Shown here piece by piece: positions 1 through 5,372 of a stretch of 12,962 nucleotides of DNA (positions within the stretch are counted from its first letter, which is position 1; each line of letters starts with the position of its first letter). The notes under the pieces are model-generated. The model worked only from the letters and a program-made list of their open reading frames with translations, was not told the origin of the DNA and ran no database searches. Both the position numbers and the translations under genes were made by a program. Source of the DNA: SXXH01 sp041165735 (GTDB lineage Bacteria; Planctomycetota; UBA1135; GCA-002686595); NCBI GenBank assembly GCA_046341775.1, contig JBKDQQ010000188.1, positions 1 through 12,962 on the forward strand. Direction: 5' to 3'.

Positions 1-1
1 G

Positions 2-2089
2 GCTACGCCAGCAACCATGCAGAGCGACAAGTTGGCCGAGGCGCGAAGCGACCAGAAGCTCGACGAGGTCGAAACGGACTCTGAGGAAGAAGATGAGCAG
101 CAGGACGGAGACCCTGAAGATCCCGAGAGGTATTTCCACGAGACCGAGCACTACACGATCGAGGCACAACTCGAGCCCAAGATCGTCCAACGCCTCGGCG
201 TGCTCATGGAGGACATGCACCGCTTCTACGTGCAGGTCTACTTCGACGGCGATGCGTCGCGGATCACGATCCCGCGCGCCACGATCAAGATCCATCCGAC
301 GCAGGAGAGCATGGCCGCGGCCGGCGCCCCCGCGGGCCCCCCGCCCCCCCCGGGCGCCGCGGGCTACTGGTCCCCCGGCGAGAGGATGGTCGTCGCCTAC
401 GACACGCGCAGCGACAACGACGGCGCCGGCAACCTCGATTGGATGATCGAGGTGCTCTTCCACGAGGCGAGCCACCAGTTCACCACCATGCTGGAACTGG
501 CCAACGAGGGCCGGCAGGTCCCGACTTGGATGAACGAAGGCACCGCCAGCTTCTTCGAAGGCGCGGTGGCGATGGCCGATGGGCGCGTCTTGTGGCCGCG
601 CGCCGCGCAGAGGCGCCTAGATGTGCTCGTGCAGCAACTGACGAGCCGCGCCTCGGACCCGAGGACCCCGAGCGTCAAGCAGGTCGTGTCCTACCCTGGT
701 CCCGGCTCCTACCCCGCCGAGTACTACACCTTCGGCTGGGGTCTCGCGTACTTCCTGCTGCAGTACGAGGACCCGACCACCTTCGAGTACGTCTACCGCG
801 ATCTGCACGAACGCTACCAGGCGGAGGCGATGGCCAAGGGCGCCGATCCGTACGCGTTGTTCGAGGCGCTGTTCACCGGCCCCCGCTCGCCGCTGCAGCA
901 CGCCAACTTCGACGAGTTCGCGGCGTTCTGGCGCCAGTGGATCCTGTCCGACGTGGCGCCGCTGCATCGCAGCGACGCCGAGGCGCGCACGCGCCGCATG
1001 GCGCGCTTCCAACGCTACATGGACGCGGCCAAGCTGGCGGCTGCGGACAAGAAGGCCAAGGTCGGCGAGCAGGAGCTGCTCGCGCGCGCCTTGGGCGAGC
1101 TCGAATGGGTCAAGACCCGCATCGACAAGCCGGACGCGCCGGACGGCATGGTGCTGCTCGCGCAGGCCGAGATCTGCGAGCGGCTGAAGCGCAACGCCTC
1201 CGCCGCGGCGCTGCTCGACCAGGTGCTGTCGCTGGTCGATGAGGGCGCGTTGCGGCTCGACGCGGACGACAAGGCCAACGACAAGAAGCGCTCCGAGCTC
1301 GAGCGGCGCCTCGCCAAGCTCGACCAGAAGAACGCGCCGTTGCGCGCGGTCAAGGCGCGCACGAAGGAGCTCCAGAAGGCCGCGCTGCCGCTCTTGTCGG
1401 ACTACCGGCGCGCGAGCGGGCTGGAACTGCGCACCTACACCTACGCCCACCTGCTGGCGACGGCGCTCGCCGATGTGGGCGCGCTCGCAGAGACCGCCGA
1501 GGAGCTGCGGACAGCGGTCAAGCAACAGGGCAAGTTGATCGGCAGCGTGCGTTCGTCGTCGAGCAAGCCCGCGGATTGGAAGCCGCGCAGCACGCGACCG
1601 CACTCCTTCGAGATCGTCGAGGGCGGCGCCAAGCTCGCCTGCCGCGGCGGCACGCAAGCCCGGCGCGACGAGAGCCTCGTCGTGCAGGGCGAGTGCGAAT
1701 GGACCTGCGTCGTCCAAGGCGAGGGCCCGGTGCATCCGGGTTCGGCCATCGGACTCGTGTTGGCCTCGCACGACGCCTTCGGCGACCTGTATCTGGGGCT
1801 GGACGAGCAAGGCAAGCCGGCCGCGTGGACGCTCAAGCTCACCGGCAACGGCGGCACGAGCCTGCGGCGCGACCGCGCCTTCCAATCGAGCGCCGTGTTC
1901 GAGCGCGGCAAGCCGCACGAGTGGCGCGCGCGCCTGCACGCCGACGGATCGGTGCAGGTGTGGATCGACGGCGTGGATGTGGCGCGCCTCCCGCTCTCGT
2001 ATCCGCAAGGCGAGCCGCGCAGCGTCGGGTTGTTCGCGAAGGACTCCGCCGTGCGCACGACGCGCATTTCCCTCGAGATCCAGCCTTGA
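2..2089 (+). CDS. DUF1570-like HExxH metallopeptidase with C-terminal LamG-like domain (5' end probably outside window)
   Basis: Probable zinc peptidase-like protein. Numbering from the first in-window ATG (base 17, 690 aa), residues 1-40 form an acidic low-complexity stretch rich in D, E and Q. Residues 41-290 carry the peptidase-like region: LFHEASHQ (H149, E150, H153) followed by WMNEGTASFFEG, where E174 is the likely third metal ligand, as in gluzincins. Residues about 330-510 are charged and helical. Residues about 545-690 look like a beta-sandwich of the LamG/DUF1080 kind, usually ligand or glycan binding. The frame is open from base 2, there is no Shine-Dalgarno before base 17, and an acidic linker is an unlikely N-terminus, so the true start is probably upstream. 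The substrate cannot be told. A C-rich run at 337-351 lies in a Pro-rich linker and does not break the frame. The stop overlaps the TTG start of the next gene. Confidence 0.8.
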   Translation, partial: ATPATMQSDKLAEARSDQKLDEVETDSEEEDEQQDGDPEDPERYFHETEHYTIEAQLEPKIVQRLGVLMEDMHRFYVQVYFDGDASRITIPRATIKIHPTQESMAAAGAPAGPPPPPGAAGYWSPGERMVVAYDTRSDNDGAGNLDWMIEVLFHEASHQFTTMLELANEGRQVPTWMNEGTASFFEGAVAMADGRVLWPRAAQRRLDVLVQQLTSRASDPRTPSVKQVVSYPGPGSYPAEYYTFGWGLAYFLLQYEDPTTFEYVYRDLHERYQAEAMAKGADPYALFEALFTGPRSPLQHANFDEFAAFWRQWILSDVAPLHRSDAEARTRRMARFQRYMDAAKLAAADKKAKVGEQELLARALGELEWVKTRIDKPDAPDGMVLLAQAEICERLKRNASAAALLDQVLSLVDEGALRLDADDKANDKKRSELERRLAKLDQKNAPLRAVKARTKELQKAALPLLSDYRRASGLELRTYTYAHLLATALADVGALAETAEELRTAVKQQGKLIGSVRSSSSKPADWKPRSTRPHSFEIVEGGAKLACRGGTQARRDESLVVQGECEWTCVVQGEGPVHPGSAIGLVLASHDAFGDLYLGLDEQGKPAAWTLKLTGNGGTSLRRDRAFQSSAVFERGKPHEWRARLHADGSVQVWIDGVDVARLPLSYPQGEPRSVGLFAKDSAVRTTRISLEIQP

Positions 2090-2649
2090 GCGACGAGGTC
2101 CCGGGCGACGAGCGCGCCCTGCTGCGCGCGGCCGTGGCCGCGTGGAATTCCGGGCGGTGGCGGGCGGCCCACGATGGATTCGAGGAGTTGTGGCGCGCGA
2201 GTTCCGAGGCGCAACCAAGCGCGGAGAACGCCCGCTCGGCACATGCTGGGCACGAGGCCGATGCAGCGCACGAGGGAGATGCAGCGCACAGCGGAGATGC
2301 GGCGCACAGGGCCGATGTCACGCACAGGGCCGATGTCACGCACAGGGGGAATGCCACGCACGAGTCCGATGCGCGCGCCGAAGCGGCGCGGGTCGCCGGC
2401 GACCCACGCCCCGAGTTGTGGCGCGCCTTGGCGCAGGCCGCGGCGGTGGGCGTCCTGTGGCGCCAAGGACGGGTGAACGGAGCGCGCGCGGTGGCGTCCA
2501 AGGCGGCGGCTCGCCTGCGAGTGTTGCGGGACGAACACGGCGGGCGACTGGAGGGCTTGGACCTCGAGGACGCGGCGAGGACTCTCGCCGCGTGCGTCGA
2601 TGACGCCGCGCTCCTCGGACCGCTGCGCGTACTCGAACCCGAGGGATGA
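2086..2649 (+). CDS. DUF309-family protein with internal His/Asp-rich hexapeptide repeat
   Basis: A 187-aa protein from a TTG start that overlaps the preceding TGA (TTGA), implying translational coupling; no in-frame ATG lies near, and a GTG at codon 17 would cut into the first helix. The two conserved DUF309 parts are visible: residues 18-37 (WNSGRWRAAHDGFEELWR) and residues 109-145 (LWRALAQAAAVGVLWRQGR followed by a GA-x4-KA-x2-RL helix). DUF309 proteins are small all-helical proteins of unknown function, usually 100-150 aa. The excess length here comes from residues 53-94, about seven copies of a six-residue unit of the type D-A-A-H-x-x. This insert separates the two halves of the domain, probably as an exposed linker; regular His and Asp could bind metal, but that is inference. 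Co-transcription with the protease-like gene is likely. Confidence 0.72.
   Translation: MSDEVPGDERALLRAAVAAWNSGRWRAAHDGFEELWRASSEAQPSAENARSAHAGHEADAAHEGDAAHSGDAAHRADVTHRADVTHRGNATHESDARAEAARVAGDPRPELWRALAQAAAVGVLWRQGRVNGARAVASKAAARLRVLRDEHGGRLEGLDLEDAARTLAACVDDAALLGPLRVLEPEG
2242..2373 (+). repeat. 18-bp in-frame tandem repeat inside the DUF309 gene
   Basis: About seven 18-bp units start at 2242, 2260, 2278, 2296, 2314, 2332 and 2350, with a partial copy at 2368. The units starting at 2314 and 2332 differ only in their last two bases. The shared core is GATGYNRCGCAC. Each unit adds six residues, so copy-number change keeps the frame. Near-identity of neighbouring units suggests recent expansion. 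Confidence 0.9.
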
Positions 2650-2707
2650 GGCGCGCGCGAGCCGCAGTCCGCTGTCCGCGACCAGCAACCAGCGACCGGG
2701 GACGCCG

Positions 2708-3154
2708 CTAGGAGACGCCGAACTCGTCGCGCAGGAGATCGAGCCGTCGCGACAAGCTGCCGCAGACGAGTTCGCACAGCTGCGAGATGCTGGCATCGGC
2801 GATGCGATAGTGCACGTGCTGGCCGTCCTTGCGGCGCGCCAGGACGCCTTCCTCGTGCAGCAAGGCGAGGTGGCGCGAGACGTTCGCCTGCGAGGTCGGG
2901 CAAACCAGGCACAGCTCGCCCACGGTGCGCTCGCCCTCCATCAAGGCTTGCAGCAGTGCCAGCCGCGACGGATCGCCCAAGGCGCGGAAGCGCTGCGCCA
3001 CGAGCTCCAAGGCTTCGTTCGACAGGCGCCCGCCATCCTTGGCGGGGAGGCGCGACCTGCCCGGCGCAAGCTTGCCCGGCGCAAGCTTGCCCTGAGCAGA
3101 CTTGCCGCCGCCCCGCACCACCTCGCGCCCCGTCCTGCTCGCACTCGATCCCAT
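2708..3154 (-). CDS. ArsR/SmtB-family transcriptional repressor with two cysteine pairs
   Basis: A 148-aa winged-helix regulator. Residues 45-135 form the ArsR fold: RFRALGDPSRLALLQAL, then the recognition helix in SQANVSRHLALLHEEGVL (88-105) and the wing (RRKDGQHVHYRIAD). Cysteines occur as C82/C85 just before the recognition helix and C127/C131 in the last helix. These are plausible metal or thiol/persulfide sensing sites, though the layout is not that of BigR or SqrR. I chose ATG 3154 because GGAAGAGAGG precedes it and the sigma70 promoter at 3179-3207 lies between it and the upstream in-frame ATG at 3241. About 40 N-terminal residues (GKSAQ/GKLAP repeats) are extra compared with a typical ArsR. 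It is divergent from the persulfide dioxygenase fusion and probably represses both genes through the shared operator. Confidence 0.88.
   Translation of the reverse strand: MGSSASRTGREVVRGGGKSAQGKLAPGKLAPGRSRLPAKDGGRLSNEALELVAQRFRALGDPSRLALLQALMEGERTVGELCLVCPTSQANVSRHLALLHEEGVLARRKDGQHVHYRIADASISQLCELVCGSLSRRLDLLRDEFGVS
3061..3105 (-). repeat. 15-bp tandem repeat in the ArsR N-terminal extension
   Basis: Two perfect 15-bp copies (3061-3075, 3076-3090) and a diverged third (3091-3105). On the coding strand they encode GKLAP, GKLAP and GKSAQ. Each perfect unit contains the 10-bp palindrome GCAAGCTTGC. It is a low-complexity basic tail outside the winged-helix domain. Confidence 0.8.
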
Positions 3155-3178
3155 GGTCGTCACCGCCTCTCTTCCACC

Positions 3179-3207
3179 ACTATCGGATCGTGGCCCGCAA
3201 CGGTCAA
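3179..3207 (-). promoter_or_regulatory. Sigma70 promoter of the ArsR-family gene
   Basis: Read on the minus strand: -35 TTGACC (3202-3207), 17-base spacer, -10 GATAGT (3179-3184). Predicted transcription start near 3172, giving a leader of about 18 bases that contains the GGAAGAGAGG ribosome site of the gene starting at 3154. Confidence 0.6.
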
Positions 3208-3209
3208 GC

Positions 3210-3237
3210 CTATGCGTATATGCACAAATGCGTATAG
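3210..3237. promoter_or_regulatory. Probable ArsR-type operator between the divergent genes
   Basis: Two direct copies of ATGCGTATA (3212-3220 and 3228-3236), 16 bases apart. The same stretch holds a 20-bp imperfect inverted repeat (3217-3236) with arms TATATGC and GCGTATA (6 of 7 pairs) around a 6-base centre. AT-rich inverted repeats of this size are typical ArsR/SmtB operators. The site abuts the regulator's -35 box and overlaps a possible weak -10 (TATAGA, 3233-3238) for the rightward gene, so one bound dimer could silence both directions. Binding is inferred. Confidence 0.55.
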
Positions 3238-3355
3238 ACACAGAACGGCCCGCGTCCGATCATCCTTGGCGTCCGACCTGCGCGTCGCGCCGCGCCTTCC
3301 CGACGGGTGGGCTTGCCGCGCGCAGCGAGTCGACCAGGGAATCGAGGACATCCAC

Positions 3356-4687
3356 ATGAGCACCAAGACAGACGTTTCCTACACCATCGAGACCTTCGCC
3401 GACGCGGAGGGTTGCCGCGCCTACCTCGTCGTGGACAAGGACACCAAGCAGGCCTTGGCGATCGACCCGCGGCTCGACCAGGTGCCGGCCATCGAGGCCG
3501 CCCTCGCCAAGGCGGGCGCGACGCTGGTGCGCGCCATCGACACGCACACGCACGCCGACCACCTGTCCGGCGTCGAGGAACTGGCGCGGCGCACGCGCGC
3601 CCGGCACCTCGCCCATCCCAAGTCCAAGACCACCCACAAGGTCGAGCGCATCGACCCCGACGCGGAATTCGCGCTGGGCGCGACGCGCGTGCGCCTGATC
3701 CCCTCGCCCGGCCACACTCCCGACTCGGTGGCGCTGCTCGTCGGCGACCACCTCTTCACCGGCGACGCGTTGTTCGTCGGCGGCGCGGGGCGCGTCGACT
3801 TCCCGGGCGGCAGCGCGGGCGAACTGCACGAGACCTTCCAGCGCTACGCCGACCTGCCGTCGCGCACGATCGTCATGCCGGGCCACGTCTACGGCACGGC
3901 CGAGACCTCCACCTTGTTCGAGGAGGAGCGCTCCAATCCGCTCTACGCCCAGAAGGACCGCGCCAAGCTGGTCGAGCAGCTCTCGGGCTCGGCCGAGCCG
4001 CCCGCCAACATGATGGCCATCCTGCGCCACAACATGGGCCAGGCGCCGGACTCGCCGACGGTGCCGCCCAAGGACGCCGACATGCTGCGGCGCGCGCGCG
4101 CGGACCTGGTGCTGCTCGACGTGCGCACCAGCGCCGAATACGCCTCCGAGCACATCGAGGGCGCGCGCCTGATGCCGCTCGACCGCCTGCAGGAACGCAA
4201 GCACGAGTTGAAGGACGCGCGGGCCGTGGTCGTGGTCTGCCGCAGCGGCAGCCGCGCGCAATTGGCCGCCGACCAGTTGTCGGACCTCGGCGCCAAGGTG
4301 CAGGTGCTCGAGGGCGGCATGCTCGCCTGGCGCGCGGCCGGACTGCCGGTCAAGGAAGGCGCACGGCGCATGCTGCCGCTCGATCGCCAGGTGCAGTTGA
4401 TCGTCGGCACGGCGGTGCTCCTCGGCACCGCGGCGGGGGTGTTCTGGAACCCGTGGGCCCTGGTGGTGCCGGCCTTCTTCGGCGCGGGCTTGGCCTTCGC
4501 TGGCGCCAGCGGCACCTGCGGCCTAGCCATGATCCTCGGCCGCATGCCTTGGAACCAGGTGGCGAGCGTCGCGGCGCAGGGCGGCAGCTGCGCCAGCGGG
4601 GTCAAGAGCGCGTGCGCCGCGCCGACGACCAACGCGTGCGCGGCCCCGACCACCAGCGCCTGCGCGGCCCCCGTCAAGAAAACCTGA
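3356..4687 (+). CDS. Persulfide dioxygenase-like MBL / rhodanese / DUF2892 fusion protein with Cys-repeat tail
   Basis: A 443-aa fusion; GAGGA (3344-3348) sits 7 bases before the ATG. Residues 5-235 are a metallo-beta-lactamase fold of the persulfide dioxygenase/ETHE1 type: THTHADH (H64, H66, D68, H69), H120 in SPGHTPDS, D137 in FTGDALF and H177 in MPGHVYG. Residues 248-335 are a rhodanese domain with active-site C295 in CRSGSR. Residues 338-402 match DUF2892/YgaP-type membrane segments: LDRQVQLIVG start, two hydrophobic helices, TCGLAMILGRMPWN end with C388. The last 35 residues carry C412, C420, C428 and C436, exactly eight apart. Family knowledge: the MBL domain oxidises glutathione persulfide to sulfite, and rhodaneses move sulfane sulfur; here the chain would be tethered to the inner membrane. 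Divergence from an ArsR regulator supports sulfide/persulfide-induced detoxification. Confidence 0.9.
   Translation: MSTKTDVSYTIETFADAEGCRAYLVVDKDTKQALAIDPRLDQVPAIEAALAKAGATLVRAIDTHTHADHLSGVEELARRTRARHLAHPKSKTTHKVERIDPDAEFALGATRVRLIPSPGHTPDSVALLVGDHLFTGDALFVGGAGRVDFPGGSAGELHETFQRYADLPSRTIVMPGHVYGTAETSTLFEEERSNPLYAQKDRAKLVEQLSGSAEPPANMMAILRHNMGQAPDSPTVPPKDADMLRRARADLVLLDVRTSAEYASEHIEGARLMPLDRLQERKHELKDARAVVVVCRSGSRAQLAADQLSDLGAKVQVLEGGMLAWRAAGLPVKEGARRMLPLDRQVQLIVGTAVLLGTAAGVFWNPWALVVPAFFGAGLAFAGASGTCGLAMILGRMPWNQVASVAAQGGSCASGVKSACAAPTTNACAAPTTSACAAPVKKT
4607..4672 (+). repeat. 24-bp repeat coding the cysteine tail
   Basis: Three units of eight residues (S/N-A-C-A-A-P-T-T, the last one cut to S-A-C-A-A-P) at the C-terminus of the fusion protein. 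With C412 just upstream they place four cysteines at 412, 420, 428 and 436. The tail follows the membrane segments, so it would hang free next to the membrane. Confidence 0.75.
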
Positions 4688-4763
4688 CAACACGGAGGCG
4701 CTGGCGGCCGCGGGAGTGGGAGATCCACCCCGCCCGCCGCCCGCGCAGGCGCCCTACTCGAGC

Positions 4764-4859
4764 ACTGATCGCGGCTTACTGATCGCGGCTTACTGATCGC
4801 GGCTTACTGATCGCGGGGCCTGATCGCAGCGCCCGTTCGCAGCGCCTGTTCGCAGGGCC
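4764..4859. repeat. 14-bp tandem repeat between convergent genes
   Basis: Three perfect copies of ACTGATCGCGGCTT (4764-4777, 4778-4791, 4792-4805), a partly changed fourth from 4806, then three diverged 13-bp versions of the type TGATCGCAGCGCC (4821-4833, 4834-4846, 4847-4859). It lies in the 215-base gap between the 3' ends of the persulfide dioxygenase fusion and the selenoprotein candidate. I see no gene and no clear terminator in this gap. Confidence 0.85.
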
Positions 4860-4902
4860 TAGCGCCAGCAGGTGCGCACGCGGTGACGCCGCGACCGGCG
4901 CG

Positions 4903-5253
4903 CTAGCCGAAGGCCTCGTCCCAGCCCTCGGGCGCGAAGCCGATGCACCATTTCGAGCCTGCGCGCGCGGTCGGCGCGCGCAGGTTGCCGGAAGGCCCGA
5001 GCGCGGCGGCCACGAGCTCCGGCGGCACGGCGCCCGCGCTCCAACGCCACGCCTCCACGCGCTTGCCCTTGGCCACGCGTGCTTCCCCGGCGACGCCGAA
5101 GAGCGCCGCCAAGTCCTCGGCGCCGTAGCGCGTCTTCTTCGCGTCCACCGTCTCACGGACGGCGAGCTTCCGGGCGCCCAGCCAGGCGTCGGAGCGGGTG
5201 CAGCTCGTTCAACCCTTGCGGTGGTAGTACCAGTCGATCGACTTCGCGGCCAT
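4903..5253 (-). CDS. Candidate selenoprotein: Spx/ArsC-like thioredoxin-fold protein with in-frame UGA (Sec15)
   Basis: From ATG 5253 the frame reads 14 codons (ending WYYHRKG), then UGA at 5211-5209, then continues open for 101 codons to a TAG at 4903. With UGA as selenocysteine the product is 116 aa and the motif is G-U-T-S-C followed by TRSDAWLGARK. This matches CTSCRKAxxWL, the catalytic CxxC start of Spx/ArsC-like proteins, with Sec in the place of the first, nucleophilic cysteine. Downstream features also fit the fold: a VRETVDAKKTRYG segment and GPSGNLRAPTARAGSK...GF (86-106), like the R-P loop of ArsC relatives. An AGGAGG site lies 8 bases before the ATG, so initiation upstream of the UGA is strongly marked, and a SECIS-like hairpin follows it. 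Probable role: thiol/selenol oxidoreductase; substrate unknown. Alternative: recent nonsense mutation of a Cys (UGC/UGU) codon. Conventional calling would start at GTG 5148 and lose the active site. Confidence 0.75.
5166..5195 (-). promoter_or_regulatory. SECIS-like hairpin downstream of the in-frame UGA
   Basis: On the minus strand, bases 17-46 counted from the U of UGA fold by hand as follows: a lower stem GC-UCCG with CGGA-A-GC (one bulged A), an internal loop (A opposite CC), an apical stem CGCC/GGCG and a 6-base loop UGGCUG. The apical stem begins 20 bases after the UGA and the second loop base is G. Both agree with what is known of bacterial SECIS elements, which lie in the coding region just after the Sec codon. 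Not computed with a folding program; a competing self-pairing GGGCGCCC is present. Confidence 0.5.
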
Positions 5254-5261
5254 GTCCGCCC

Positions 5262-5267
5262 CCTCCT
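5262..5267 (-). promoter_or_regulatory. Strong Shine-Dalgarno site of the selenoprotein candidate
   Basis: AGGAGG in AAGGAGGGGG, 8 bases before ATG 5253. It is the best ribosome site in the window. It fixes the start 14 codons before the UGA, arguing that translation is meant to reach that codon. A weak -10-like TAGGAT lies upstream at 5282-5287 on the same strand without a convincing -35. Confidence 0.85.
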
Positions 5268-5356
5268 TGCGGGGCTGATGGATCCTACGCCGCCCCCCTC
5301 CGCGGCGGATGCGCCTCCCCCCTTCCGCCCTCGCGGAACCGGAGTCCTCCTTGCGC

Positions 5357-5362
5357 TAGACT
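5357..5362 (+). promoter_or_regulatory. -10 box (TAGACT) close to the AtuA start
   Basis: TAGACT ends 10 bases before ATG 5373, and no Shine-Dalgarno lies in between. If it is the -10 element, the transcript would begin at or within a few bases of the ATG, making the mRNA leaderless. No clear -35 is visible. Compare the similar layout at 9162-9167. Confidence 0.4.
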
Positions 5363-5372
5363 GCCCGCCGCA

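Noticed and set aside
337..351. C-runs as a possible frameshift in the protease-like gene
   Set aside because: The same frame carries sensible sequence before the run and the HEASH motif after it, so it simply codes a proline linker.
617..2242. Long minus-strand open frame (541 codons) opposite the protease-like gene
   Set aside because: High-GC shadow: Arg/Ala/Leu-rich product without motifs, while the plus strand has the HExxH protein with natural composition.
2650..2707. Terminator between the convergent DUF309 and ArsR genes
   Set aside because: Only a 5-pair CGCTG/CAGCG stem with a 15-base loop and no U-run; too weak to call.
3155..3241. Upstream ATG at 3241 for the ArsR-family gene
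   Set aside because: The added 29 codons would cover the sigma70 promoter and the operator, and there is a good ribosome site at 3154.
4764..4859. CRISPR-like array
   Set aside because: The units are only 13-14 bp and directly adjacent, with no spacers and no cas genes.
4903..5148. Short minus-strand gene starting at GTG 5148
   Set aside because: It has no ribosome site, begins in the middle of the thioredoxin-like fold and ignores the strong start at 5253. I treat it as the downstream part of the UGA-containing gene.
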